Below are positions 9,185 to 20,294 of a stretch of DNA of 64,000 nt, piece after piece. The translations under genes and the position numbers were made by a program. A model generated the notes under the pieces. The model made no database searches. It saw only the letters and a program-made list of their open reading frames with translations, and was not told the origin of the DNA. Positions within the stretch are counted from its first letter, which is position 1. Each line of letters starts with the position of its first letter. The DNA lies in NCBI RefSeq assembly GCF_019352895.1, contig NZ_JAAAFX010000001.1, forward strand, positions 1-64,000, read 5' to 3'. The DNA comes from Variovorax boronicumulans (GTDB lineage Bacteria > Pseudomonadota > Gammaproteobacteria > Burkholderiales > Burkholderiaceae_C).

Positions 9185-9943
9185 TCAGCCGCCGGCGCGC
9201 TGCGCGCACACGCTGCAGTGCGGGTCGCGCGCCACCTTCAGGCTGTCGAAGGCCGTGCGGCGACCGTCGAACATCAGCAGCTGCCCGGCCAGCGAAGGCG
9301 TGATGCCGGCCAGCAGCTTGAGCGCCTCGCTGGCCTGCAGCGTGCCGATGGTGCCGACCACCGGCGCGAATACGCCCATCACGGCGCAGCGCGTTTCCTC
9401 GTATTCGGCGTCGGGCGGGAACAGGCAGGCATAGCAGGGCGAGGCCGGGTCCCGCAGGTCGTAGACGCTCAATTGCCCATCGAAGCGGATGGCGGCGCCC
9501 GCCACCAGCGGCTTGGCGTGGGCCACGCACGCCGCGTTGACCGCCTGGCGGGTGACGAAGTTGTCGCTGCAGTCGAGCACCACGTCGGCGCTTGCCACCA
9601 GCGTGTCGAGCAGGGCGCCATCGGCGCGCACCGCATGCTGGACGATCACGATGTCGGGGTTGATGGCGCGCATCGCCTCGGCGGCCGAGGCCACCTTGGA
9701 TTGCCCCACGCGCGCGGTGGTGTGGGCGACCTGGCGCTGCAGGTTGGTGAGATCCACCGTGTCGTCGTCGACCAGCGTGATGCGGCCGACACCGGCTGCC
9801 GCAAGGTAGAGGCAGGCCGGCGAACCGAGCCCGCCCGCGCCGATGATCAGCGCATGCGCGGCACCGACGCGCGCCTGGCCGTCGATGCCGTACTCCTCGA
9901 GCAGAACATGCCGCGAGTGGCGCAGCAGGGCTTCGTCGTCCAT
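9185..9943 (-). CDS. moeB: MoeB/ThiF-type E1-like adenylyltransferase
   Basis: A 252-residue ubiquitin-activating-like enzyme that adenylates the C-terminus of MoaD (molybdopterin synthase small subunit) or ThiS. It has the nucleotide-binding GAGGLGSPACLYLA motif (about residue 35), Asp/Arg contacts, the conserved Cys in TRCAVMGVFAP, and the structural zinc pairs CYAC and CSVC. A role in molybdenum cofactor synthesis fits the molybdoenzyme at 33.6 kb. It lies 44 bp downstream of the S41 peptidase and is probably co-transcribed. Confidence 0.88.
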   Translation of the reverse strand: MDDEALLRHSRHVLLEEYGIDGQARVGAAHALIIGAGGLGSPACLYLAAAGVGRITLVDDDTVDLTNLQRQVAHTTARVGQSKVASAAEAMRAINPDIVIVQHAVRADGALLDTLVASADVVLDCSDNFVTRQAVNAACVAHAKPLVAGAAIRFDGQLSVYDLRDPASPCYACLFPPDAEYEETRCAVMGVFAPVVGTIGTLQASEALKLLAGITPSLAGQLLMFDGRRTAFDSLKVARDPHCSVCAQRAGG

Positions 9944-9987
9944 GGGCTCCTGCCTGCGTGCGTGCCGGGGCCAGGCCCGGCGGCGAC

Positions 9988-11430
9988 TCAGTTGTCCTTC
10001 TTCTCTTCCTTGTTGTCGACGATCACCTGCGTCTTGCTGACGATGACCGGTGCGCCCTTGAGGCTGGCGATGGCCTGCAGCAGCGGGAAGTCCTTGTCGT
10101 TGCCGAATTCGGGCACCTTGCGGTCCTGCGGCGGCTTCTTGGCTTCTTCCTCAAGGCGCTTGCGGGCCTCGTCCCGGGCCTTCTCGCGCTCGGGGTCCTT
10201 CTGCTCGGGGCCCTGGCCGCTGGCCAGATGCTTCTCGAGGTCGGCCTCGCGCATGCGCAGGGCGGCGTAGGGGCTGCCTTCGGCGCTTTCGTCGACCAGC
10301 ACGTTGGGCACGATGCCCTTGGCCTGGATCGAGGCACCGCTGGGCGTGTAGTAGCGCGCGGTCGTGATCTTCAGGCCGGTGTCGGGGCCGAGCGGGCGCA
10401 CGGTCTGAACCGAGCCCTTGCCGAAGGTCTGGCTGCCCATGATGGTGGCGCGCTTGTGGTCCTGCAGCGCGCCGGCCACGATCTCGCTGGCCGAGGCCGA
10501 GCCCTCGTTGACCAGCACCACCAGCGGCACGGTCTTGAGCCCCGCGGGCAGGCCGCGCAGCGGGTCGGTGCCGGAGCGGCGTTGGTAGAACTCGGGCGCG
10601 GCCTTGTAGACGAACTTGCTCTCGGCGAGCTGGCCGTCGGTGGACACCACCGTCACGTTCTCGGGCAGGAAGGCCGCCGAGATGGCCACCGCCGCGTCGA
10701 GCAGGCCGCCCGGATCGTTGCGCAGGTCGAGCACCAGTCCCTTGAGGTTGGGGTCCTGCTTGTAGATTTCCTCGACCTTCTTGACGAAGTCGTCGACCGT
10801 GCGTTCCTGGAACTGCGACAGGCGGATCCAGCCATAGCCCGGCTCGATGACCTTGCCGCGCACCGATTGCGTGCGGATTTCCTCGCGCGTGATCGTGACC
10901 GGGAAGGTGCGGTTCTCGTCCTTGCGGTAGATGGTCAGCATCACCTTGGTGTTGACTTCGCCGCGCATGCGCTTGACCGCGTCGTTGAGCGACAGTCCGC
11001 GCACCGCGGTGTCGTCGATCTTGGTGATCAGGTCATTGGGCTTGAGGCCGGCGCGGAAGGCCGGCGAGCCCTCGATCGGCGACACCACCTTGACCAGCCC
11101 GTCTTCCTGGGAGATCTCGATGCCCACGCCCACGAAGCGCCCGGTGGTGCCTTCGCGGAATTCCTTGAAGGACTTCTTGTCGAAGTACTGGGAGTGCGGA
11201 TCGAGCCCGGCGACCATGCCGGCGATCGCGTCGGAGATGAGTTTCTTCTCGTCCACCGGCTCCACATAGTCGGTCTTCACCATCCCGAACACCGCCGCGA
11301 GCTGTTGCAGCTCCTCGAGCGGCAACGGTGCCAGCGAGCCACGCGCCACGGTCTGCAGCGAGACGGTGGTCAGCACGCCGGCCACGGCGCCGGCTGCAAC
11401 CCAGCCGGTGATCTTGAGTTTCTGGCCCAT
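9988..11430 (-). CDS. S41 family C-terminal processing peptidase
   Basis: A 480-residue periplasmic protease of the CtpA/Prc type. An N-terminal membrane or signal segment (residues 7-29) is followed by a PDZ domain (about 85-180) and an S41 catalytic domain. The Ser/Lys dyad is visible as Ser313 in GSASASEI and Lys338 in TFGKGSVQ, the usual 25 residues apart. The tail (about 390-450) is charged and low-complexity. It sits between gpmA and moeB on the same strand, an order common in Burkholderiales. Confidence 0.93.
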   Translation of the reverse strand: MGQKLKITGWVAAGAVAGVLTTVSLQTVARGSLAPLPLEELQQLAAVFGMVKTDYVEPVDEKKLISDAIAGMVAGLDPHSQYFDKKSFKEFREGTTGRFVGVGIEISQEDGLVKVVSPIEGSPAFRAGLKPNDLITKIDDTAVRGLSLNDAVKRMRGEVNTKVMLTIYRKDENRTFPVTITREEIRTQSVRGKVIEPGYGWIRLSQFQERTVDDFVKKVEEIYKQDPNLKGLVLDLRNDPGGLLDAAVAISAAFLPENVTVVSTDGQLAESKFVYKAAPEFYQRRSGTDPLRGLPAGLKTVPLVVLVNEGSASASEIVAGALQDHKRATIMGSQTFGKGSVQTVRPLGPDTGLKITTARYYTPSGASIQAKGIVPNVLVDESAEGSPYAALRMREADLEKHLASGQGPEQKDPEREKARDEARKRLEEEAKKPPQDRKVPEFGNDKDFPLLQAIASLKGAPVIVSKTQVIVDNKEEKKDN

Positions 11431-11509
11431 GTAATGAGTGTCCTAGTCGGGTGTCAAGCCAATATACAGCTAGCTTTGAAGCAATTCTTCTACCAGGGTT
11501 CCTTAATCT

Positions 11510-12253
11510 TCAACCTTTGCCTTGAGAAGCCACCGCCGCGGCGGCCTTGGCGGCGGCCGCGGCATCGCCCAGGTAGTAGTGGCGCAGGGGCTTGAGCTCG
11601 TCGTCCAGCTCGTAGACCAGCGGGATGCCGTTGGGAATGTTCAGGCCGACGATGTCGCTGTCGGAGACGCCGTCGAGGTACTTGACCAGCGCGCGAATCG
11701 AGTTGCCGTGGGCGGCCACCACCAGGCGGCGGCCGCTGCGGATGGCGGGTGCCATCGACTCGTTCCAGAAGGGCAGCACGCGCGCCACCGTGTCCTTCAG
11801 GCATTCGGTCAGCGGGATCTGCTCGGGCGCGAGCTTGGCGTAGCGCAGGTCGCCGCGCTCGCTGCGCGGGTCGGTCGCGTCGAGTGCCGGCGGCGGCGTG
11901 TCGTAGCTGCGGCGCCACACCAGCACCTGCTCGTCGCCGTATTCCTTGGCCGTCTCGGCCTTGTTGAGGCCCTGCAGGCCGCCGTAGTGGCGTTCGTTGA
12001 GGCGCCAGGAGTGCACCACCGGCAGCCAGGTGCGGTCGAGCTCGTCGAGCGTGTGCCACAGGGTGCGCGTGGCGCGCTTGAGCACGCTGGTGTAGGCCAC
12101 GTCGAAATCGTACCCCTCGGCCTTGAGCAGGCGACCGGCCTGCTTGGCCTGTTCGACACCGGTCTCGGTCAGGTCGACGTCGGTCCAGCCGGTGAAGCGG
12201 TTTTCGAGATTCCAGGTCGACTCGCCGTGGCGGATCAGTACCAGTTTGTGCAT
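11510..12253 (-). CDS. gpmA: 2,3-bisphosphoglycerate-dependent phosphoglycerate mutase
   Basis: A 247-residue glycolytic and gluconeogenic enzyme interconverting 3- and 2-phosphoglycerate. The RHG phosphohistidine motif is at the N-terminus ([12 protein letters not shown]), with [14 protein letters not shown] and the second His in [16 protein letters not shown]. The length is normal. ATG 12253 is the only start consistent with the family; the frame continues upstream without homology. It diverges from the rhodanese gene across 94 bp. Confidence 0.96.
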   Translation of the reverse strand: MHKLVLIRHGESTWNLENRFTGWTDVDLTETGVEQAKQAGRLLKAEGYDFDVAYTSVLKRATRTLWHTLDELDRTWLPVVHSWRLNERHYGGLQGLNKAETAKEYGDEQVLVWRRSYDTPPPALDATDPRSERGDLRYAKLAPEQIPLTECLKDTVARVLPFWNESMAPAIRSGRRLVVAAHGNSIRALVKYLDGVSDSDIVGLNIPNGIPLVYELDDELKPLRHYYLGDAAAAAKAAAAVASQGKG

Positions 12254-12347
12254 GGGGAAGGCCTTTGGCGGAGATTGAGATTCGGGAATGCAGGAGCCTG
12301 CATGAACCGCCATTCTAAAATCGGCGGTTTGCCATTCAAGGAACCCT

Positions 12348-12767
12348 GTGAAATTCATCGTCGACAACTGGATGCTGATCCTGCTCGCGGTCGGCTCGGG
12401 CAGCATGCTGGCCTGGCCGCTGATCCGCGGCAACGGCGGTGGCTCGCTCACGGCGCAGGGCGCCGTGCAACTGATCAACCGCGAGCGCGGGGTGGTGGTC
12501 GACGTGCGTGACGCCGCCGAATTCGCCGCCGGCCACGCGACCGGCGCCCGCAACGTGCCCTTCGACCAGCTCGAGCAGAAGCTGCCGACCACGGTCAAGA
12601 ACAAGGGTGTGCCGCTGTTGCTGATGTGCGCCTCGGGCGCCCGCGCCCAGCGCGCGCTGGCCGTGGCCAAGAAACTCGGTTACGAGCAGGCCCAAGTGGT
12701 TGCCGGCGGGCTCAAGGGCTGGAAAGACGCTAACCTGCCGATTGAAAAGGCCCCGGAAAAGGCCTGA
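12348..12767 (+). CDS. Membrane-anchored rhodanese-like protein
   Basis: 139 residues: an N-terminal membrane helix (about 6-25) followed by one rhodanese domain with the active-site Cys in [10 protein letters not shown]. It probably transfers sulfane sulfur or senses redox state at the membrane. The start is GTG 12348 with AAGGAA 5 bases upstream. It leads an apparent rhodanese–grxC–secB–gpsA cluster and so belongs to a thiol/redox and secretion neighbourhood. Confidence 0.88.
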   Translation: MKFIVDNWMLILLAVGSGSMLAWPLIRGNGGGSLTAQGAVQLINRERGVVVDVRDAAEFAAGHATGARNVPFDQLEQKLPTTVKNKGVPLLLMCASGARAQRALAVAKKLGYEQAQVVAGGLKGWKDANLPIEKAPEKA

Positions 12768-12833
12768 GCCCACGGGCCGCGCAGCCGGTTTGCGCGGCGT
12801 TGAAAACCCGCCATCGTCCCCAAGGTACAGCGT

Positions 12834-13094
12834 ATGCAAGCCGTCAAGATGTACACCACCGCCGTCTGCCCCTACTGCATTCGCGCGAAACAGGTCCTCA
12901 AATCCAAGGGTGTCGAGCAGATCGAGGAGATCCGCATCGACACCGACCCGCAGGCGCGCGCCGCCATGATGGAGATCACCCAGCGCCGCACCGTGCCGCA
13001 GATCTTCATCGGCGACACGCACGTCGGCGGCTGCGACGACCTGATCGCGCTCGACGGCCGCGGCGGCCTCGTGCCCCTGCTGCAAGGCGCCTGA
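12834..13094 (+). CDS. grxC: Glutaredoxin 3
   Basis: An 86-residue dithiol glutaredoxin with active site CPYC at residues 12-15, the TVPQIFI cis-Pro motif and a GGCDDL glutathione-binding turn. It reduces protein disulfides and glutathione adducts in the cytosol. It follows the rhodanese gene by 66 bp and precedes secB. Confidence 0.96.
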   Translation: MQAVKMYTTAVCPYCIRAKQVLKSKGVEQIEEIRIDTDPQARAAMMEITQRRTVPQIFIGDTHVGGCDDLIALDGRGGLVPLLQGA

Positions 13095-13201
13095 GCGGAA
13101 TGCGCCCCGCGGTGGGGCGATAATCGCCGTCTCATTCATCTGCAGCCCGCTGCGGGAACCTCTCCCCGGCGGGCATTGTTTTGATTCTCGAAAGTTGAGC
13201 C

Positions 13202-13660
13202 ATGGCCGATACCCCTGATCCCGTGTTCCAGATCCAGCGCGTCTACCTCAAGGACCTGTCGCTCGAACAGCCCAATTCGCCGGCCATCCTGCTCGAGCAG
13301 GAACAGCCCACGGTCGACATCCAGCTGGGCGTCGACGCCCAGCCCGTGGCCGACGGCATCTACGAGATCACCGTGTCCGCCACCGTGCAGACCAAGGTGC
13401 AGGACCGCACCGTGTTCCTGGTCGAAGCCAAGCAGGCCGGCATCTTCGAGATCCGCAACCTGCCCGAAGACCAGATGGGTCCGATCCTGGGCATCGCCTG
13501 CCCGCAGATCGTCTATCCCTACCTGCGCGGCAACGTGGCCGACGTGATCCAGCGCGGCGGCTTCCCGCCCGTGCACCTGGCCGAGATCAACTTCCAGGCC
13601 ATGTACGAGCAGCAGCAGGCTGCCGCGGCCGGCCAGCCCTCGCCCATCGTCACGCAGTAA
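13202..13660 (+). CDS. secB: Protein-export chaperone SecB
   Basis: A 152-residue tetrameric cytosolic chaperone that keeps preproteins unfolded and delivers them to SecA. It shows the SecB core ([42 protein letters not shown] and [13 protein letters not shown]). The length is normal and gpsA starts 24 bp downstream, the usual order in this group. Confidence 0.97.
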   Translation: MADTPDPVFQIQRVYLKDLSLEQPNSPAILLEQEQPTVDIQLGVDAQPVADGIYEITVSATVQTKVQDRTVFLVEAKQAGIFEIRNLPEDQMGPILGIACPQIVYPYLRGNVADVIQRGGFPPVHLAEINFQAMYEQQQAAAAGQPSPIVTQ

Positions 13661-13684
13661 ACCGGCCGCACGCCGCCAACGCCG

Positions 13685-14719
13685 ATGAAGATCTGCGTTC
13701 ATGGCGCCGGTGCCTGGGGCACGGCGGTGGCCGTCAATGCGGCCGCCCGCCACGAAGTCACGCTCTGGGCGCGCGATGCCGCCCAGGCCGAAGCCATTTC
13801 GACGGCGCGTGAGAACACCCGCTACCTCCCGGGGCTGGCGTTGCCGGCCGCGCTGGCGGTGCGCTGCGGCGACATCGGCACGGCCAGCGCCGGCGCCGAC
13901 CTGGTCATCGTGGCCACGCCGATGGCGGCCCTGCGCGACCAGCTCGTCGCGCTGCGCGGCTGTACCGTGCCCGTGGCCTGGCTGTGCAAGGGCGTCGAGC
14001 CCGCGCGCGATGCTTCGTCCCCCACGTCCCATGGCCTGCTGGCGCACGAGATCTGGGCGCAGGTCGCGCCCGCATTGCGTGCCGGCGTGCTCAGCGGCCC
14101 CAGCTTCGCGCAGGAAGTGGCCGAAGGCCGCCCGACCGCGCTGGTCGCGGCCAGCCCGCATGCGATCGTGCGCGACGCGCTGGTCGACGCTTTCCACGGA
14201 CCGGCGCTGCGCGTCTACGCCAACGAGGACATCGTCGGCGTCGAGGTCGGCGGGGCGGTCAAGAACGTGCTCGCCATCGCGACCGGCCTGTGCGACGGCC
14301 TGGCGCTGGGCCTCAACGCGCGCGCTGCGCTGATCACCCGCGGCCTGGCCGAGATGACGCGTTTCGGCCTCGCGCTGGGCGCGCGTGCCGAGACCTTCAT
14401 GGGCCTGTCGGGCCTGGGCGACCTGGTGCTGACCGCCACAGGCGACCTGTCGCGCAATCGCAAGGTCGGCCTGCTGCTGGCCCAGGGCCGCACGCTGGCG
14501 CAGGCAGTCGCCTCGCTGGGCCATGTGGCCGAAGGCGTGTATTGCGCGCGCACCGTGGTGCAGCGCGCGCGCGGCCTGGGCATCGAGATGCCCATCGCCG
14601 AAGGCGTGGTCGCGCTGCTCGACGGCCGTGTGAGCCCGCAGGATGCGGTCGTCGCGCTGACCGGCCGCGACCCGGTGCCGGAGTCGCCGGCTTCGGCCGG
14701 ACCGGTGTCCCCTCGTTGA
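13685..14719 (+). CDS. gpsA: Glycerol-3-phosphate dehydrogenase [NAD(P)+]
   Basis: A 344-residue enzyme that reduces dihydroxyacetone phosphate to sn-glycerol-3-phosphate for phospholipid synthesis. It has the N-terminal Rossmann motif GAGAWGTA, the conserved GPSFAQEVA segment, the catalytic Lys region ([12 protein letters not shown]) and [14 protein letters not shown]. The C-terminal 20 residues are non-conserved. Confidence 0.95.
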   Translation: MKICVHGAGAWGTAVAVNAAARHEVTLWARDAAQAEAISTARENTRYLPGLALPAALAVRCGDIGTASAGADLVIVATPMAALRDQLVALRGCTVPVAWLCKGVEPARDASSPTSHGLLAHEIWAQVAPALRAGVLSGPSFAQEVAEGRPTALVAASPHAIVRDALVDAFHGPALRVYANEDIVGVEVGGAVKNVLAIATGLCDGLALGLNARAALITRGLAEMTRFGLALGARAETFMGLSGLGDLVLTATGDLSRNRKVGLLLAQGRTLAQAVASLGHVAEGVYCARTVVQRARGLGIEMPIAEGVVALLDGRVSPQDAVVALTGRDPVPESPASAGPVSPR

Positions 14720-14750
14720 ACCCAGAACAAGAACACAGAGACCGAGCGCC

Positions 14751-15629
14751 ATGAGCCTTCGCTTTGATTTTTCGGCGTCGGCCGTGGCCGCGCTGGCCCT
14801 GTCCGATGCCACCCGTGCCCTGCAGGAAGACGTCGCCGACGGTGACCTGACCGCCTCGCTGGTCGACCCCGGCCGCCGGGCCCGTGCCCGCGTGCTGGCG
14901 CGCGAAGCGGCCGTGGTCTGCGGCGCGCCCTGGGTCGAGGCCACGCTGCGGCAGCTCGATCCCGAGGTGCGCATCACCTGGCTGTGCGCCGAAGGCGAGC
15001 GCTGCGCCGCCGACCAGACGGTGCTCGAGATCGAAGGCCGGGCGCGCGCGCTGCTGACGGCCGAGCGCACCTCGCTCAACTTCCTGCAGCTGCTGAGCGC
15101 GGTCGCGACCAAGACCGCGCTGTACGCCGACGCGGTGAAGGGCACGCGGGCCCGCATCGTCGACACCCGCAAGACCCTGCCGGGCCTGCGCCTGGCGCAG
15201 AAGTACGCGGTGCGCACCGGTGGCGGCCTGAACCACCGCATCGGCCTCTACGACGCGGTGCTGATCAAGGAAAACCACATCGCCGCCGCCGGCGGCGTGG
15301 CCGCCGCGCTGCGCGCGGTCGCGCCGGTGGCGTCGCAGGCCGCCTTCGTCGAGGTCGAGGTCGAGACCCTGGCCCAGTTGCACGAGGCGCTCGAGGCCGG
15401 CGCCCGCATGGTGCTGCTCGACAACATGGACCTGCCCACGCTGCGCGAGGCGGTGCGCATCAACGATGCGGCCGGCGAAGAGCGCAAGGCGATCCTGGAG
15501 ATCTCGGGTGGCGTCACACTGGACGGCCTGCGCGCGCTGGCCGAGACCGGCGTCGACCGCATCTCCGTGGGCGCGTTGACCAAGGACGTCAAGGCCACCG
15601 ACTACTCGATGCGTTTCCAGGAAGGCTGA
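14751..15629 (+). CDS. nadC: Nicotinate-nucleotide pyrophosphorylase (quinolinate phosphoribosyltransferase)
   Basis: A 292-residue enzyme that converts quinolinate plus PRPP to nicotinate mononucleotide in de novo NAD synthesis. Conserved motifs include DTRKTLPGLR, EVEVETLAQLHEAL, VLLDNMDL and EISGGVTLDGL. It is followed 6 bp later by nadA, which makes its substrate, and both are probably in one operon with pabBC. Confidence 0.96.
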   Translation: MSLRFDFSASAVAALALSDATRALQEDVADGDLTASLVDPGRRARARVLAREAAVVCGAPWVEATLRQLDPEVRITWLCAEGERCAADQTVLEIEGRARALLTAERTSLNFLQLLSAVATKTALYADAVKGTRARIVDTRKTLPGLRLAQKYAVRTGGGLNHRIGLYDAVLIKENHIAAAGGVAAALRAVAPVASQAAFVEVEVETLAQLHEALEAGARMVLLDNMDLPTLREAVRINDAAGEERKAILEISGGVTLDGLRALAETGVDRISVGALTKDVKATDYSMRFQEG

Positions 15630-15635
15630 GCTGCC

Positions 15636-16748
15636 ATGTCGTCCCCGGTCATCGACGTCGACTACGAACAACCGGCCCAGGGCTCGGTCTGCGACACGCG
15701 CCACGCCTGGGCGCGCGTGCCGCCCGAGCCTTCGCCCGACGAGCGCATCGCGCTCAAGGAACGCATCCGCCGCCTGTTGCGTGAACGCAATGCCGTGATG
15801 GTGTCGCACTTCTACGTGCACCCCGACCTGCAGGACCTGGCCGAGGAAACCGGCGGCATCGTGAGCGACTCGCTGGAGATGGCGCGCTTCGGCCGCGACC
15901 ATGCGGCGCAGACGCTGGTGGTCTCGGGCGTGCGCTTCATGGGCGAGACCTCGAAGATCCTGTCGCCCGAGAAGCGCGTGCTGATGCCCGACCTCGACGC
16001 GAACTGCTCGCTCGACCTGGGCTGCCCGGTCGACGAGTTCAGTGCCTTCTGCGACCGGCATCCGGACCGGACCGTGGTGGTCTACGCCAACACCAGCGCG
16101 GCCGTGAAGGCGCGTGCCGACTGGCTGGTCACCTCGAGCTGTGCGCTCGACGTGGTCAACGCGCTGCATGCGGCCGGGCAGAAGATCCTCTGGGGCCCGG
16201 ACCGCCACCTGGGCGACTACATCCAGCGCCAGACCGGCGCCGACATGGTCAGCTGGAACGGCGCCTGCATCGTGCACGACGAGTTCAAGGCGCTGGAGCT
16301 TGAACTTCTCATGAAGGAGCACCCGCAGGCCAAGGTGCTGGTGCACCCCGAGTCGCCGGCCGACGTGATCGCGCTGGCCGACGCGGTGGGCTCGACCTCG
16401 GCCATCCTGAACGCGGCGCAGCGCCTGGACGCGAAGGAATTCATCGTCGCCACCGACAGCGGCATGCTGCACAAGCTGCGCACCCTCAACCCGGGCAAGA
16501 CCTTCATCGAGGCGCCCACGGCCGGCAACGGCGGCACCTGCAAGAGCTGCGCGCACTGCCCCTGGATGGCGATGAACGGCCTGGCCGACCTGGCGCGCGC
16601 CCTCGAGACCGGATCGGGCGAGGTGCATGTGGACCCCGCGCTGGGCCTGCGCGCCCGCGTGCCGATCGACCGCATGCTGGCCTTCACCGCCGGGCTCAAG
16701 CAGGGCCTTGCGCCCGGCAGCCTGGTGGCGGGGATCGGCGCGGCCTGA
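15636..16748 (+). CDS. nadA: Quinolinate synthase A
   Basis: A 370-residue [4Fe-4S] enzyme that condenses iminoaspartate with dihydroxyacetone phosphate to quinolinate. The three cluster cysteines are recognisable in [19 protein letters not shown] and [10 protein letters not shown]. Its iminoaspartate comes from NadB, encoded at 20.3-21.9 kb. The TGA stop overlaps the pabBC start by one base, which implies translational coupling. Confidence 0.96.
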   Translation: MSSPVIDVDYEQPAQGSVCDTRHAWARVPPEPSPDERIALKERIRRLLRERNAVMVSHFYVHPDLQDLAEETGGIVSDSLEMARFGRDHAAQTLVVSGVRFMGETSKILSPEKRVLMPDLDANCSLDLGCPVDEFSAFCDRHPDRTVVVYANTSAAVKARADWLVTSSCALDVVNALHAAGQKILWGPDRHLGDYIQRQTGADMVSWNGACIVHDEFKALELELLMKEHPQAKVLVHPESPADVIALADAVGSTSAILNAAQRLDAKEFIVATDSGMLHKLRTLNPGKTFIEAPTAGNGGTCKSCAHCPWMAMNGLADLARALETGSGEVHVDPALGLRARVPIDRMLAFTAGLKQGLAPGSLVAGIGAA

Positions 16749-18499
16749 TGACGGCAAGCGTCTCGGCGCTGATCGACTTCAGCACGCCCGGGTCGCCCGA
16801 CGGTGCGCGCCTGCGCCATGCCTTCGGCACGCCGCGCGAGACGCTGGTCGCGCACACGCCCGACAAGGTGCGACCGCTGCTCGATGCCGTGCAGGCGCAC
16901 GCGCGGCAGGGCCGCTGGTGCGTGGGCTACCTGCGCTACGAGGCCGCATCGGCCTTCGATCCCGCGCTGGCGGTGCACGCCGCGGACGGTCCGCTGGCCT
17001 GGTTTGGCGTGCATGACGGCACCCGGCCGTGGCCCGCGCCGGCCGAGGAGGCCGCGCCCTCGCTGCAGTGGGATGACACGCTGACGCGGCCCGCCTTCGA
17101 CCGTGCGATGGCCGAGATCCACCGCGCCATCGCGGCCGGCGCGCTCTACCAGCTCAACTACACGGCGCCCCTGCAGGCGCAACCGGGCGCGCTCTCGGAC
17201 GACGCACGGCACGCGCTGTTCGCGGCCCTGCAGCGGGCCCAGCCCGGCGGCTACGCGGCCTTCATCGACGCGGGCGACGAGCAGCTGCTGTCGGTGTCGC
17301 CCGAGCTGTTCTTCGACTGGCGCGAGCGGCGCCTGCTGGCCCGCCCCATGAAGGGCACGGCCGCGCGCGGTGCCAATGCCGAGGCCGACGCCGCGGCCGC
17401 GGCCTGGCTGCGCAGTTCGGCCAAGGAGCGGGCCGAGAACGTGATGATCGTCGACCTGCTGCGCAACGACATGTCGCGCGTGGCCGAGCCCTTCTCGGTG
17501 CGCGTGCCGCGGCTGTTCCACACCCAGGCCCTGCCCACCGTGTGGCAGATGACCTCCGACGTCGAGGCGCGCACGCGCGCCGGCTGCAGCCTGGCCGACC
17601 TGTTCGCCGCGCTCTTTCCCTGCGGCTCGGTCACGGGTGCGCCCAAGGTCGCGGCGATGCGCCTGATCCGTGACCTCGAGCCCGTGCCCCGCGGCATCTA
17701 TTGCGGCGCCGTGGGCGTGGTGCAGCCCGGCGGCGCGGCCACCTTCAACGTGCCGATCCGCACCGTGACCTTGCAGGGCGGCACGGCCCGCTGCGGCATC
17801 GGCAGCGGCATCACCGCCGATGCCGGCACCGACGGCGAGTGGCAGGAGTGGCGCCACAAGCGCGCCTTCCTCGAACGGGCGAGCGCGCCCTTCGCGCTGC
17901 TCGAGACGCTGGCGCTGGAAGACGGACAGCTGCGCCACCGCGAGGCCCATCTGGCGCGCATGGCGGCCGCAGCCGCGCACTTCGCCTATCCCTGGGACGC
18001 ACAGGCCGTGGCGCAGTGCCTCGATGTGCTGCGCGCGGCGCATCCCGAGGGCCTGTGGCGCGTGCGCCTGCTGCTCGATGCGCGGGGCCGCTCACAGGCC
18101 CAGGCCTTTGCGCAGGAGGCCGCGCCCTCACGCGTGCGGCTGCAGCTGGCCGACCGTCCCTTCGAGGCGACCGACAGCGAGTTCGTGCGTTTCAAGACCA
18201 CGCGGCGCGCGCACTACGAGGCCTTCGCGCCCACGCGTGCGGGCGTGTTCGACACGCTGCTGTGGAACCGGCACGGCGAGCTCACCGAGACCACGCGCGG
18301 CAACATCGCGCTGCAGCTCGACGGCCGCTGGGTCACGCCGCCGCTGTACTGCGGCCTGCTGGGCGGCATCGGCCGCGCACAGACGCTGGCCGAGGGGCGG
18401 CTCGCCGAAGCCGTGGTGCGTGTCGAGGACCTGCCGCGCGTGCAGGCCATGGCTTTCGTCAACAGCCTGCGCGGCTGGATCGAGGCCGATCTCGACTGA
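16748..18499 (+). CDS. pabB: Fused aminodeoxychorismate synthase component I / 4-amino-4-deoxychorismate lyase
   Basis: A 583-residue fusion for p-aminobenzoate (folate) synthesis. Residues about 1-365 are a chorismate-binding PabB domain (KGTAARGANAEAD, ENVMIVDLLRND, FPCGSVTGAPK, GIGSGITADA). Residues about 370-583 are a PLP-dependent class IV aminotransferase-fold PabC lyase (FKTTRRAHYEAF, LTETTRGNIAL). The fusion couples formation of aminodeoxychorismate to pyruvate elimination. The glutaminase subunit PabA is not in this window. The gene ends 3 bp from the convergent panC stop. Confidence 0.93.
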   Translation: MTASVSALIDFSTPGSPDGARLRHAFGTPRETLVAHTPDKVRPLLDAVQAHARQGRWCVGYLRYEAASAFDPALAVHAADGPLAWFGVHDGTRPWPAPAEEAAPSLQWDDTLTRPAFDRAMAEIHRAIAAGALYQLNYTAPLQAQPGALSDDARHALFAALQRAQPGGYAAFIDAGDEQLLSVSPELFFDWRERRLLARPMKGTAARGANAEADAAAAAWLRSSAKERAENVMIVDLLRNDMSRVAEPFSVRVPRLFHTQALPTVWQMTSDVEARTRAGCSLADLFAALFPCGSVTGAPKVAAMRLIRDLEPVPRGIYCGAVGVVQPGGAATFNVPIRTVTLQGGTARCGIGSGITADAGTDGEWQEWRHKRAFLERASAPFALLETLALEDGQLRHREAHLARMAAAAAHFAYPWDAQAVAQCLDVLRAAHPEGLWRVRLLLDARGRSQAQAFAQEAAPSRVRLQLADRPFEATDSEFVRFKTTRRAHYEAFAPTRAGVFDTLLWNRHGELTETTRGNIALQLDGRWVTPPLYCGLLGGIGRAQTLAEGRLAEAVVRVEDLPRVQAMAFVNSLRGWIEADLD

Positions 18500-18502
18500 G
18501 CC

Positions 18503-20234
<1,732 letters not shown>

Positions 20235-20294
20235 GGTTGGCTTTTCTCCTGCGGGCGTCGGTGGCCGGGCATCCTCGGTTGAAGAGAAGGGAAG

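Noticed and set aside
12305..12329. Operator between gpmA and the rhodanese gene
   Set aside because: A 7-bp inverted repeat AACCGCC/GGCGGTT surrounds TAAAAT, but there is no adjacent regulator and no convincing -35; likely fortuitous.
13103..13119. Terminator after grxC
   Set aside because: CGCCCC/GGGGCG hairpin exists but no T-run follows, and secB continues on the same strand; too weak to call.
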